Assembly (NCBI GenBank): GCA_018262705.1
Contig: JADFDQ010000002.1
Span: 175,248 to 239,247, forward strand
From: Xanthomonas sp.
GTDB lineage: Bacteria > Pseudomonadota > Gammaproteobacteria > Xanthomonadales > Xanthomonadaceae
Direction: 5' to 3'
Length of the DNA: 64,000 nucleotides
Shown here: in pieces, positions 26,110 through 34,685 of the stretch
Layout: each line of letters starts with the position of its first letter
Numbering within the stretch: the first letter of the stretch is position 1
Program-made: the position numbers and the translations under genes
The notes under the pieces: generated by a model
Seen by the model: only the letters and a program-made list of their open reading frames with translations
Databases searched by the model: none
What the model was told of the DNA's origin: nothing

Positions 26110-27945
26110 TCATGCCGGGCACCTGCGCCCCGAGAACAGCCAACGCACCGCCCATTGTTCCAAGACATACAGAAGCCACAGCTTGACCGGATGATTGCCG
26201 CCGCGGGCAGCAGCCAGCCACGTCGTCAGCGCCTTTCGATCCAATGTCCCGTTCTCTACCAAGACACCGCCGACGATGGCTTGCGTCATTTCGGGAACGG
26301 AAACATAACGCATTAGCGGGAACGAGAAGCCCTGCTTTTTCTTGTCCAGAAGTTCAGGAGGCAAATATTTTCGCGCGATCTTGCGCAGCAGCAGCTTGCC
26401 GGATGATCCGGCAGGGTTCAGGTTCGCCGGCAACGAGAGCGCCAATTCTGCCAGCCGGTGATCCAACATCGGAACGCGGATTTCCAGCCCATGCGCCATG
26501 GACGCGCGATCGGCGCGCGCCAGATTGTTGTTCACGAGGTTGTGTTCGAGATCGAACAACAGCCAGTCCCGCGTCGAGCGTCGCTTGTTCGGCAAGTGGC
26601 TGGCGTCTTCAGAGGCACCGTCCAGGAACTCGGACGCCCATTGCGGAAACAGTGCGCGCAGCTCTGAACCAGAAAATCCTGGGCACATCAGGAACCTGAA
26701 GTATTCATCGACATTCGCGCAGCCGTCTGGCCAATCCCGGCCAACCCCGAGCCTGCGCCGAACGCTTTCCACGCACCAGGCCAGGTGACGTCGCAGAGGC
26801 AGCGCGTCGACCACCCCGTAGCGGCGATAACCCGCAAAAAGCTCGTCCCCGCCATCGCCAGACAGGGCGACCTTGACATGACGCCTGATCGCCTTCGACA
26901 AATGCCAGGTCGGCACGATGGCAAGATCACCGATGGGTTCATCGAATGCATCGAACACATCGGCCTCGCTTCTGTCACGACCGCCGAGCCTGAATCCGGA
27001 TATCTGCTCGACATGGTGCGTCGTCGCGAGATGGGCGGCCACTCGCTGCGCATCGTCGCGCTCGGATCCGTCCCAATCAGGGAAATCGGCAAAATAGCTG
27101 CGTATACGCGGGGCATGCCTGGTTGCGTAATTGGCAACCAGCGATGAATCCAGTCCGCCACTCAGAAAGCAGCCCACCGGCACGTCGGCGATCAACTCTT
27201 CCCGCACCGATGCTTCCAGCAGGTGCTCCAGTTCCTCGGTCGCCGCGGCAATGGACCAGTCCGGCCGCACTTCCGGCGGCGACCAATATGTCCTAGTGTC
27301 GACTGCCCCGGTCCCAGCATCGAATACGAGCAGGCTGGCCGGAGGTAAGCGCGAGACGCCGCGCCAGATACTCTGGCTTCCCGAGATGAAGGCATGCTGC
27401 AGGAACTCGGCGACCGCGGCGGGTTCCGGCGCCCTCAGCCGCGGGATCGCGGCCAGCAAAGCGCGGGGTTCGGAAGCGAACGCGAGTTCATTGCCTTGCA
27501 GGGAATAGTAGAGGGGCTTGACGCCGAGGCGATCGCGCGCCAGCAGCAACCGGCCCCTGTTCGCGTCCCAGAGCGCGAACGCGAAGATACCGCGCAGGCG
27601 ATCGACCACGGCATCGCCCCATGCCTGATATCCATGGACGATCGTTTCGGTATCGGTGTGCGACTCAAACCGGTAGCCGAGCGCTTCCAGTTCAGCGCGC
27701 AGCTCGCGGAAGTTGTAGATCTCGCCGTTGAACGTGAGTTGGATCGATCCATCGGCATTGGCCATGGGTTGCCGACCTGCATCGCTCAAGTCGATGATCG
27801 CCAACCGGCAATGCGCCAGGTACACCGGGGCGTCCTCCGAAGCCCATTCGCCGAATCCATCCGGGCCGCGATGTCGCAAGGTCAATGCCGCTTCCCGCAA
27901 TCCAGCGTACTCACGCCTGCCCGCGATGCCGAAGATTCCGCACAT
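26110..27945 (-). CDS. asnB: Asparagine synthase-type (glutamine-hydrolysing) amidotransferase
   Basis: A 611-aa two-domain enzyme. The N-terminal class II glutaminase domain starts with the catalytic C2 (MCGIFGIAG) and has LRHRGPDG and FNGEIYNFRELR. The C-terminal synthetase domain has the PP-loop GCFLSGGLDSSLVANY near residue 260 and LSGDGGDELFAGYRRYG. In polysaccharide loci such AsnB paralogues are thought to amidate uronic acids or to amidate an amino-acid substituent, as well as possibly making asparagine. It overlaps the epimerase stop by 1 base. A second AsnB is at 36711. Confidence 0.9.
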   Translation of the reverse strand: MCGIFGIAGRREYAGLREAALTLRHRGPDGFGEWASEDAPVYLAHCRLAIIDLSDAGRQPMANADGSIQLTFNGEIYNFRELRAELEALGYRFESHTDTETIVHGYQAWGDAVVDRLRGIFAFALWDANRGRLLLARDRLGVKPLYYSLQGNELAFASEPRALLAAIPRLRAPEPAAVAEFLQHAFISGSQSIWRGVSRLPPASLLVFDAGTGAVDTRTYWSPPEVRPDWSIAAATEELEHLLEASVREELIADVPVGCFLSGGLDSSLVANYATRHAPRIRSYFADFPDWDGSERDDAQRVAAHLATTHHVEQISGFRLGGRDRSEADVFDAFDEPIGDLAIVPTWHLSKAIRRHVKVALSGDGGDELFAGYRRYGVVDALPLRRHLAWCVESVRRRLGVGRDWPDGCANVDEYFRFLMCPGFSGSELRALFPQWASEFLDGASEDASHLPNKRRSTRDWLLFDLEHNLVNNNLARADRASMAHGLEIRVPMLDHRLAELALSLPANLNPAGSSGKLLLRKIARKYLPPELLDKKKQGFSFPLMRYVSVPEMTQAIVGGVLVENGTLDRKALTTWLAAARGGNHPVKLWLLYVLEQWAVRWLFSGRRCPA

Positions 27946-29054
27946 CAGGGCATGTCCCCGTCGCGCGCCAGACCCAATTCATCCGCCATGTGCCAACGCA
28001 CCCAGCGCCGCGTGTCCTCGATACCCTCGTCGAATGACTTGACCGGCCGGTAGCCGAGGACTTCGCGGCTCTCGCGGGTGTCCAATCCTCCCGTGCGCGC
28101 GAACTTGCGCATGTCCCACAACCCCGGATAACCGCGACGGGCAAGCAACAGCTCGGCTTCGCGCAGCGCCCGCCGAAGCGCACGCACTGGAAGAGACTTG
28201 CCCGGTCCGGCCAGCGCCATCACCGCACCGGCACAACGCTCGCGCATGCGGCACAGGGGCGGGGTCAGCGTATTACGTGAGGACAACGATCGAACCTGCT
28301 GCTGCGGCAGCAGGGCGAGCACAGGTTCGAAGAACTGACGCCAACTCATCGCCCGTTCGTCCGTGACAAGAAAAGACTTCCCATCCAGGTTTGGACGCAC
28401 CGCGGCAAGAATCAGCGCCTCGACCAAATTGTCCACATAGACCGCGTGGCAACTGCCTTTGCCATCATCGATCCAGACGAAGCGATGCTCTTTCATGGCG
28501 CGCAACGGCCCGGTGGTGAACAAATGGGAACGTGGCCCCCAGACGAAGGTCGGGCGCACAATCACCCGGGTTTCAATCCCCTTTCCGATATCGCTGCGCA
28601 GCAGTTTTTCTGCCGCGATCTTGGATGCCGGATAGGCGCGGCCGCCGTCGTCGTAATTGCGCTCGTTGAGCGGGCCGTCCGGCGGATTGGCGCCGAAGAC
28701 CGCAATCGACGAAACATGAACGAAGCGCGAAACCCCCAACTGCTCGGCGACTTCGAGCAGATTCCGGGTTCCATCGACATTGGTGCGCATCAATTCCGCA
28801 CGCGTGCTGCCGCCGCTGGCACAGTGGATGACGGTATCGCAGCCAGCCATCGCCCGACGCACGGCTTCGGCATCGTTGACGTCGCCAACGAAAAGATCCG
28901 CGCGCGTCCGGCTGACCCAGACCGCCTTGGACAGGTCGCGCACGAGACAATTGACTACCGCACCCTCCTCCAGCAGCAGTTTTTCCGCAACCCGCCCGCC
29001 AACGAATCCGCAGCCGCCGGTCAGGAACACGCGCTTGCCGGCCAGCCTCACCAC
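27945..29054 (-). CDS. NAD-dependent epimerase/dehydratase (SDR)
   Basis: A 369-aa extended SDR, probably modifying a nucleotide sugar or a lipid-linked sugar. It has the cofactor motif VFLTGGCGFVGGRVAEKL, VSSIAVFGANPP as the Ser strand and the catalytic YPASKIAAEK. The track start at 29324 is out of context. GTG 29054 (or 29051) overlaps the oxidoreductase stop. The tail RRWVRWHMADELGL recurs as a remnant at 25912-26109. Reaction unknown. Confidence 0.8.
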   Translation of the reverse strand: MVRLAGKRVFLTGGCGFVGGRVAEKLLLEEGAVVNCLVRDLSKAVWVSRTRADLFVGDVNDAEAVRRAMAGCDTVIHCASGGSTRAELMRTNVDGTRNLLEVAEQLGVSRFVHVSSIAVFGANPPDGPLNERNYDDGGRAYPASKIAAEKLLRSDIGKGIETRVIVRPTFVWGPRSHLFTTGPLRAMKEHRFVWIDDGKGSCHAVYVDNLVEALILAAVRPNLDGKSFLVTDERAMSWRQFFEPVLALLPQQQVRSLSSRNTLTPPLCRMRERCAGAVMALAGPGKSLPVRALRRALREAELLLARRGYPGLWDMRKFARTGGLDTRESREVLGYRPVKSFDEGIEDTRRWVRWHMADELGLARDGDMP

Positions 29055-30052
29055 ACTTCTCCCGGCAGCGGGGCGATGGCGGGCAGCGGGCGCGCTCGCT
29101 TGATCCGATAGCACTCCTCCACGAGCCGCACGGCGCGCGTCGCCTCCTGAAAATCCACTGCCGGCGCGCTGCCCGTCCTGACCGCACGGGCAAAATCCTC
29201 CAGCTGTGAAACCGCAGGCACCAGCACGTCTTCGCTTTCGTCTCCGACCACGATCGACTCTCGCGACTTGCCGCGAACGACGTCGATGCGATGCCGCGAA
29301 TAGGTCGGTAATTCCAGCGTGCACGTGGTGGTTTCGATCTCGATGGCATGTCGGAAGCGGCTGGTCCGGCTCATACGAATGTGTGTTTCAACGCCACCCG
29401 GAAAACCGAGGCGGATGTCAGCATTGCTTTCCAGCCCCCCCAACGCATCGTCGTGGTACTGGATGCGCTGCGCATCCCCGAACCACCACAACAAGCTGTC
29501 AAGCGGATGGATACCGGCATTGATCAAGACCCCGCCCGGAACCAGTTCTTTCAATACGCTGTAGCCGGAAGCGCTTTTCCACGTATAGGGATTGCCTTGT
29601 GCAACGGTTGCGCGCAACGGCTTGCCGAGACTGCCATCGCGCAGACCGTCGAAAACCCAGCGCCGGGACTGCCAGAAACGGTACACATGCGCCCCGGCCG
29701 CGATCAGGGTCGGATGCTGTGCCGACAATTTCTGCAAAGCTTCGCAATCGGCAACCGTATTGGCCAACGGTTTTTCCGACAGAACGTGCAAGCCATGTGC
29801 AAACGCCTCTGCCACGACTTCAACCCGGACGTGCGGCGGCGTCACGATCAATGCAGCATCAGCGGCTTCTGCAATCTCCGCAACGGTGCGCCCCACATGG
29901 TTGACTCCGAATTGCGCAGCTAATGACTGCGCCCGTTCCAGATTCGAATCGACCAACGTCGTCACGTGCAGCCCATTGCAACGCATCGCAGCCGGCAAAT
30001 GGGTCTGCTGCGTCATCAAGCCACAGCCAACGATGGCCAGACGCACGGTCAT
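29048..30052 (-). CDS. Gfo/Idh/MocA-family oxidoreductase
   Basis: A 334-aa NAD(P)-dependent sugar oxidoreductase. The Rossmann motif is VRLAIVGCGLMTQQTHLPA, followed by ALIVTPPHVRVEV and the family signature VLSEKPLANT (the EKP lysine) near residue 93. The catalytic-region motif GGVLINAGIHPLDSLLWWFG has the Asp/His pair near residue 175. Relatives oxidise or reduce UDP-amino-sugars. Its start overlaps the upstream glycosyltransferase stop by 4 bases and its stop overlaps the epimerase start. Confidence 0.88.
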   Translation of the reverse strand: MTVRLAIVGCGLMTQQTHLPAAMRCNGLHVTTLVDSNLERAQSLAAQFGVNHVGRTVAEIAEAADAALIVTPPHVRVEVVAEAFAHGLHVLSEKPLANTVADCEALQKLSAQHPTLIAAGAHVYRFWQSRRWVFDGLRDGSLGKPLRATVAQGNPYTWKSASGYSVLKELVPGGVLINAGIHPLDSLLWWFGDAQRIQYHDDALGGLESNADIRLGFPGGVETHIRMSRTSRFRHAIEIETTTCTLELPTYSRHRIDVVRGKSRESIVVGDESEDVLVPAVSQLEDFARAVRTGSAPAVDFQEATRAVRLVEECYRIKRARPLPAIAPLPGEVW

Positions 30053-31077
30053 CTTGTCCCTCGCCCAGTGCGAAGCTGCTCCACCCGCAACTCACGCGGC
30101 TGAGCCAACAGCGCTGCAATGTGCGCATCGTTGCGTGCTCTCGTCGCAGAAGCGATCTTGCCCACCTGCGGCGGATGCCAAAGATGGAGGAAGGGGATGT
30201 AGCCGTGGAACCACCCTGGCAAAGATTGGCATCGATCATAAAATTCAACGTCTTCGCCAGCCCAGCCCGTGAATCGCGTGTCGTAGCCACCGACACATTC
30301 AAAGGAATCGCGCCGGATCGCCAACGTCCCACCAACCCAGTTCTGATTCACGCGCTCAGGTACGGCATTGCGCAGTGCTCCTGCATCCGTGTCTGCAAGA
30401 AACGATTCGGTGAAACCCTGCGCCAGATAAAAGAGAAACCGTTGCGGAAAAGCGACGTCGATCGACTTCGACCGGAACAGGTCGAGTAGCGCCAGCCCAT
30501 AGCGTTCGGGCACCAGAATATCGCCATCGTGAAAGATCAAAATATTGCCGCGCGCGACCGCGGCACCGGCGTTGAGGGCAAGACACTTGTTCCAGTCCGT
30601 GCTGCCGGTCGGATCGGGCAGATGCAGGTACCGGGTGTTTCCCGGAAGCTGCGACAGTTTTGCCACGTTGTCCTGCTCGACCACGATGCACTCCACCGGC
30701 ACGTCGAGACTGGCGATCGAACGAATTACCGCGTGCAGGTGTCGCTCACGCTCGGTTCCGCGATGCGGGATCACGAATGAAAGCTTCGGCTTCTTCGTAA
30801 AACGCACATCGGATGCCAACTCGAACGGCCAGTCGTGCAGCGCTGCGCGAAGGATGCTGCGCCCGAACCGAGGAAACACATCGACAACGTGCAGGTTGGA
30901 TGTTTGCAGCCCTTCACAGCGAATCGACAATGGCGTCTTCTTGATATCGAAGCTCTGCTTTCGATTGCCGATCCGCACCCACTCTCCCCGCCGCGACAAG
31001 TGCATTGCGACAGATAGCACATCCAATGCCAGCGCGCCAAGCATTCGGCGCAATTGGTTTCGACTGTTTCGGCTCAT
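30049..31077 (-). CDS. Glycosyltransferase, GT2/galactosyltransferase-like
   Basis: A 342-aa GT-A transferase. After about 90 residues of variable N-terminus it shows KLSFVIPHRGTERERHLHAV, CIVVEQDN, the metal motif ILIFHDGDILVPERY and the C-terminal GGTLAIRRDSFECVGGYDTRFTGWAGEDVEF. The last block is typical of beta-galactosyltransferase-like (GT7-C) transferases. Upstream residues in the track do not fit, so I use ATG 31077, 7 bases after the previous stop. Confidence 0.8.
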   Translation of the reverse strand: MSRNSRNQLRRMLGALALDVLSVAMHLSRRGEWVRIGNRKQSFDIKKTPLSIRCEGLQTSNLHVVDVFPRFGRSILRAALHDWPFELASDVRFTKKPKLSFVIPHRGTERERHLHAVIRSIASLDVPVECIVVEQDNVAKLSQLPGNTRYLHLPDPTGSTDWNKCLALNAGAAVARGNILIFHDGDILVPERYGLALLDLFRSKSIDVAFPQRFLFYLAQGFTESFLADTDAGALRNAVPERVNQNWVGGTLAIRRDSFECVGGYDTRFTGWAGEDVEFYDRCQSLPGWFHGYIPFLHLWHPPQVGKIASATRARNDAHIAALLAQPRELRVEQLRTGRGTR

Positions 31078-31084
31078 CCTGAAT

Positions 31085-32008
31085 TCATCGCTTCGGCAAC
31101 ACCGCCAGTACGACCGAGCGCAAGCGCTTGCGCACCGGGTAGTACCACGGAAAGTATGATCCCGCCGGAAATTTGCGCAGCACGCGCGGATTGTGCGCAA
31201 CCGCCCGCCACAGCCGACCCACCCGCTTCAGTTCACCGGGTTTGTCGTAGCGGTTGGCCATCAGCAGCTTGCCGGCGCGGGCGGCGCCGGCCAGGCCCTG
31301 CGCCGCGAACTGCGGCAGCAGCGAGTCGATCATCAAGCCGTAATCGCGGGCAATTTTCGCGCCCTGGGTATCGCGTTGGGCTTCGTGCATCGAGCGCTGC
31401 GCCAGCAGCCTGTCGATTTTTTTCGCTGACTGCTGCAAGGCCATCCGCAGCCACAGGTCGGTATCCGCAGAATAGGGCACCAGCTCGCGCCAGCCGCCCA
31501 GCGACTTGGCCAACTCCATCCGGAAGAAGGTCGACGGTTGCGGAATCCAGGTCTCCATCAGCAGCACCCCTTCCAGCGACCAAGGCGCAAGCGCGGTGCG
31601 CGCCAACTCCCTGCCCTCGGCATCGACCTTTGCCACGTCGCCGAACGCGAACGCAAGCGCCGGCTCGGCCAGCAACGCTTCGACCCCGGCACGGATCGCG
31701 CCCGGCAGGTAGAAATCGTCGGAACTCTGGATGCCGCCGATGCTGCCGCGTGCGCGTGCGAAACCTTTGTTGACGGCTTCGACCACACCCTTGTCCGGCT
31801 CCGACACCCAGTGCAGTTCCGGGTGGCTCGAAAACGCTTGCAGGATCGACACCGTTTCGTCGGTCGATGCGCCGTCGATGACGATGATCTCCAGCGGCCG
31901 ATAGTCCTGCGACAGGATCGATTCCAGCGTGCGCCGGATGAAGCGCCCCTGGTTGAAGCTGGGCACGATGATCGAGACCAGCGGGCTGGCGGCGCTCACG
32001 TCACCCAT
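31085..32008 (-). CDS. Glycosyltransferase family 2
   Basis: A 307-aa GT-A transferase: LVSIIVPSFNQGRFIRRTLES, IVIDGASTDETVSIL near residue 45, IGGIQSSDDFYLPGA near residue 92 and SADTDLWLRMAL. Its ATG at 32008 lies inside the last codons of the upstream yhaV toxin gene (8-base overlap), so the glycosyltransferase is translationally linked to a TA module. Donor unknown. Confidence 0.85.
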   Translation of the reverse strand: MGDVSAASPLVSIIVPSFNQGRFIRRTLESILSQDYRPLEIIVIDGASTDETVSILQAFSSHPELHWVSEPDKGVVEAVNKGFARARGSIGGIQSSDDFYLPGAIRAGVEALLAEPALAFAFGDVAKVDAEGRELARTALAPWSLEGVLLMETWIPQPSTFFRMELAKSLGGWRELVPYSADTDLWLRMALQQSAKKIDRLLAQRSMHEAQRDTQGAKIARDYGLMIDSLLPQFAAQGLAGAARAGKLLMANRYDKPGELKRVGRLWRAVAHNPRVLRKFPAGSYFPWYYPVRKRLRSVVLAVLPKR

Positions 32009-32453
32009 TCCAGTCTTTGCAAGCTGCCGTCATCAGTGCATTCCAGTCGTCGGGCGGATTGCCGCGGGCCAGCATTTTCAAGAACACCGCATAGGGATCG
32101 GACTTGCCGCCCGCGGATCGCAGCGTCCGTTCGTCGTTGACCCAGGCGTACACGATGATTTTTGCCTTTGCGTCATAGCGAAAGAACAGGCGAAATCGCC
32201 GACCGATCTTCGCGCGCCGCCAATGCCGATGCTCCGGCCCAAGGGTATTGCCTTGACGGAATTCATCACGCGACGGATCGGCGGGAACGCTATCCAGAAC
32301 CAAACGGCTCAAGGCGCGAAACAATTTGACGTTCGCGTTCGATCCTGCACCCGAAGGACCGTTGCGCTCGGCGCGCTTCGCCGCATCCTGCAATCTACGC
32401 AATTGATCAACGATGCAGGCATGAAACAACAAGGTCCAGCCGTGTCGCTGCAT
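32001..32453 (-). CDS. yhaV: YhaV-family toxin
   Basis: A 150-aa ribosome-dependent ribonuclease-type toxin. Family landmarks are HGWTLLFHACIVDQLRRL, RQGNTLGPEHRHWRRAKIGRRFRLFFRYD, IVYAWVNDERTLR, KMLARGNPPDDW. It follows the prlF antitoxin (1-base overlap, TGATG) and runs into the start of a GT2 gene. The C-terminal residues CKDWNG are shared with the overlap. Confidence 0.92.
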   Translation of the reverse strand: MQRHGWTLLFHACIVDQLRRLQDAAKRAERNGPSGAGSNANVKLFRALSRLVLDSVPADPSRDEFRQGNTLGPEHRHWRRAKIGRRFRLFFRYDAKAKIIVYAWVNDERTLRSAGGKSDPYAVFLKMLARGNPPDDWNALMTAACKDWNG

Positions 32454-32782
32454 CAGATTGCAACATCGCCGTCAATGTCCTCGGCGCAGGGCGCTTCCCC
32501 GTCAAGTTGCGCAAGCATCCCGGCGACCAGATCTTCCGGCAGGTCGTGCATATTTTTGCCGGCCGCGATGTCGCCGGCCAGCAGATCAAGAAATGCACCG
32601 ATGGCGGGATCTTCGTGTTCGGTATCAGCACGCCTGACGATGACCTGGCCGCTTTTGTGAAGGTCGAACGCCACCTTGCCGCCGACATCGACGTTGAGCG
32701 CCTGCCGGATCGGCTTGGGCAATGTGATTTGGCCCTTGGCGGTGATAGTGGCGATTTCGTGGATTGTGGGCATGGCCGACAT
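32453..32782 (-). CDS. prlF: PrlF (SohA)-type AbrB-fold antitoxin
   Basis: A 109-aa antitoxin with a SpoVT/AbrB DNA-binding fold: HEIATITAKGQITLPKPIRQALNVDVGGKVAF at the N-terminus. The C-terminal toxin-binding region contains LDLLAGDIAAGKNMHDLPEDL. The track start at 32890 runs into a remnant of another gene; ATG 32782 (or 32773) gives a normal length. A GTAAGG-N6-CCTTAC inverted repeat 25 bases upstream is its probable operator. Confidence 0.9.
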   Translation of the reverse strand: MSAMPTIHEIATITAKGQITLPKPIRQALNVDVGGKVAFDLHKSGQVIVRRADTEHEDPAIGAFLDLLAGDIAAGKNMHDLPEDLVAGMLAQLDGEAPCAEDIDGDVAI

Positions 32783-32806
32783 AGGTAGCACCGATGAGAC
32801 ACCAAT

Positions 32807-32824
32807 GTAAGGATTATTCCTTAC
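32807..32824. promoter_or_regulatory. prlF operator candidate GTAAGG-N6-CCTTAC
   Basis: Perfect 6-bp inverted repeat with 6-base spacer just upstream of the prlF start. The same half-site, in the opposite arrangement, lies before the unrelated AbrB/PIN module at 45212-45228, which also has an AbrB-fold antitoxin. Confidence 0.55.
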
Positions 32825-32974
32825 TTTTGCAAACAGCAGAGGCCAACCCCGCCAACCACGCCGCGACCAGCGCCAATTCGTCGCGGTCAAAGAACCCCTG
32901 TTGCACCAGCGCCTCGTAGCAGCGCTGCAGGTTGTCGGCCACCGCGCCTTCGCCGGGAAGCAACGCAGTGTCGG
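32814..32974 (-). pseudogene. 3' remnant of the STELLO-type glycosyltransferase gene
   Basis: Bases 32843-32974 match 33698-33829, the 3' end of the glycosyltransferase at 33675-34685, over 132 bases without gaps; by eye I count about ten differences. The peptide DTALLPGEGAVADNLQRCYE is present in both. Beyond LAGL the reading diverges and stops at 32814. Between remnant and intact gene lies a complete DinJ/YafQ TA module. Confidence 0.88.
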
Positions 32975-33062
32975 AGCTTCTGCGATGTGATTCTCGTCTC
33001 AATCATCATGCCGTGCTCGTTCGCACCCTTCATGCATGTCGGTGGGTCACTTACCAGAATCG

Positions 33063-33335
33063 TCATTCGTCGAACAGATCAGCATGTGTGCCCGTGCGCG
33101 CAAGTTGCAGTTGTTCGCCAGTCACGCGGTAGACCAGAAGCCAATCCGATTCGATATGGGCATCGCGAAAACCAGCCCATGCTCCTTTCAGCGAGTGATC
33201 CCGATACCGCACCGGCAGCGGCTTTTCTTCAATCAGCAACACCAACAATTCGCGGAGCTTGCCCAGATCCTTGCCGCGTTTCTCGGCCTTTCGAACATCG
33301 CGCCTGAACTGCCCGGAACGTACCGGAACGCGCAC
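33063..33335 (-). CDS. yafQ: YafQ-family mRNA interferase toxin
   Basis: A 90-aa RelE-superfamily toxin of the YafQ group: VRSGQFRRDVRKAEKRGKDLGKLREL, the central LPVRYRDHSLKGAWAGFRDAHI (with the family's 'dH.L.G.w...re.Hi' pattern), SDWLLVYRVTGEQLQLARTGTHADLF. GTG 33335 is 1 base after the antitoxin stop and gives the expected N-terminus; the longer track start overlaps dinJ. It cleaves mRNA on the ribosome in characterised relatives. Confidence 0.9.
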   Translation of the reverse strand: MRVPVRSGQFRRDVRKAEKRGKDLGKLRELLVLLIEEKPLPVRYRDHSLKGAWAGFRDAHIESDWLLVYRVTGEQLQLARTGTHADLFDE

Positions 33336-33336
33336 G

Positions 33337-33594
33337 TCAAATGCCCAAATCCTTGAACAAGGCGTCAGCGCTGTCGGACTTCTTTCCCTGACCTGCGTCC
33401 AGTTCAGCCATCGCCTTGCGCGTCGCGGCATTGGGAACAGACAGGTCGAACGGCAGACGGCCGTCCTCGGCGACCCGCATGAAGGTCAGGCGGATCAGGT
33501 CGGAAGTATTCAACCCTATGCGCTCAAGCGCAGTGACGGCGCGGTCTTTCACCTCAGCCGGGATGCGTGCCTTGACGATGGAGTCTGCCCTCAT
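33337..33594 (-). CDS. dinJ: RelB/DinJ-family antitoxin
   Basis: An 85-aa ribbon-helix-helix antitoxin: MRADSIVKARIPAEVKDRAVTALERIG, then NTSDLIRLTFMRVAEDGRLPF, the usual RelB/DinJ block. The tail SADALFKDLGI binds the toxin. I choose ATG 33594; the track start at 33714 runs back into the neighbouring glycosyltransferase tail. Together with yafQ it forms a module flanked by two copies of the 3' end of the STELLO-type gene. Confidence 0.9.
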   Translation of the reverse strand: MRADSIVKARIPAEVKDRAVTALERIGLNTSDLIRLTFMRVAEDGRLPFDLSVPNAATRKAMAELDAGQGKKSDSADALFKDLGI

Positions 33595-33616
33595 GGATGC
33601 ATTTCCTGTGTGCAAC

Positions 33617-33640
33617 TTGTGGTACCGATTGTGGCCACAA
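33617..33640. promoter_or_regulatory. dinJ operator candidate (TTGTGGCCACAA palindrome)
   Basis: A perfect 12-bp palindrome TTGTGGCCACAA at 33629-33640, with an extra TTGTGG half-site at 33617-33622, 23-46 bases upstream of the dinJ ATG. Likely autoregulatory site. Confidence 0.5.
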
Positions 33641-33674
33641 AAGGAACCTTTGTCAATGAACGGCATGCTGAATT

Positions 33675-34685
33675 TCAATCGCCAGGTCGTGCCAGCTCCA
33701 ACCCCGCCAACCACGCCGCGACCAGCGCCAATTCGTTGCGATCAAAGAACCCTTGCCGCACCAGCGCCTCGTAGCAGCGCTGCAGGTTGTCCGCCACCGC
33801 GCCTTCGCCCGGCAGCAGCGCGGTGTCGGTGAGCACCTGCACCAGTTCGCGGTTGCGCTGGTAGCCGGGGATCTCGTCGTTGAAATCACGCATCAAATCG
33901 TGTTCGTTTCGGTCCTGCACCACCTCGGCGGCATGGAACACCACCCCCAGCCCGAGTTCCCACAGGCAGCGCTGGGCGATGAAGCTGCGCCAGATGTCGG
34001 TCATCCGGAACGAGCAGTGGCTGGGCAAGTACAACAACGGGAACGCGACCGGCCACCACCAGGTGCTCTGGCTGTTGAACGGGCACCAACTACCCGGTGC
34101 CAGCAGCACGCTCGGGCCGTCATCGAAATCGAACGGCGCATCCAGCACCAGCCGCCACACCGCGTCCACATCGGGCGAGCCGTTGGCCAGGCCCTGCTGG
34201 ATCGGGGCACGCACGGCTTGCGCGACCGCATCCACCCTCGGCGCCTGCGCAACCGAAGCGACCACCGCATCCAGCGGCAATCCGCGTGGCCAGATACGGC
34301 CCTTGCTGAAGCAGCGGTAGGCGTTGACCCAACCTTGCGCGTCGATCCGGTGCGCGGCGACGATTTCCTCGCGTGGCGCCCACTGTGGCAGCGGTGCGTT
34401 GTCGTCGTCGGTCTCGTACAGACTGGTGGCGCCGCGCCGGATCGCTTCCAGGTAGGCGATGTTCTTGCGGGTGTAATGGCCCACCGGCCCCAGCCGCGCC
34501 AGCTCGAACTTCGAGCCCAGTTGCGTTTCCAGATCGAGGAAGACCGCACCTTCGGCTTCGAAACTCGCCGGCCCCTTCTTGTCGCCGGCAACGATCAGCG
34601 GCACGCCCAGCGGCCGCAACCGCGCCAGCAGCGTGTCCACCGCGGCGGTCGGGGGTTGGATGGTGGTGATGATGGCGTGGGTCAT
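33675..34685 (-). CDS. STELLO-type (DUF288) glycosyltransferase
   Basis: A 336-aa putative glycosyltransferase. It starts MTHAIITTIQPPTAAVDTL, then IVAGDKKGP, then the family signature HYTRKNIAYLEAIRRGATSLYETDDDNAP near residues 67-95 with the acidic metal site, followed by WVNAYRCFSKGRIWPRGLPL. ATG 34685 overlaps the VapC stop by 4 bases (ATGA), so this gene is coupled to a TA operon. Its 3' 130 bases are duplicated at 32843-32974. Sugar specificity is unknown. Confidence 0.75.
   Translation of the reverse strand: MTHAIITTIQPPTAAVDTLLARLRPLGVPLIVAGDKKGPASFEAEGAVFLDLETQLGSKFELARLGPVGHYTRKNIAYLEAIRRGATSLYETDDDNAPLPQWAPREEIVAAHRIDAQGWVNAYRCFSKGRIWPRGLPLDAVVASVAQAPRVDAVAQAVRAPIQQGLANGSPDVDAVWRLVLDAPFDFDDGPSVLLAPGSWCPFNSQSTWWWPVAFPLLYLPSHCSFRMTDIWRSFIAQRCLWELGLGVVFHAAEVVQDRNEHDLMRDFNDEIPGYQRNRELVQVLTDTALLPGEGAVADNLQRCYEALVRQGFFDRNELALVAAWLAGLELARPGD

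Noticed and set aside
32814-33002. 62-residue ORF as a small independent gene
   Set aside because: It is a copy of the 3' end of the neighbouring glycosyltransferase followed by unrelated codons; treated as a remnant.
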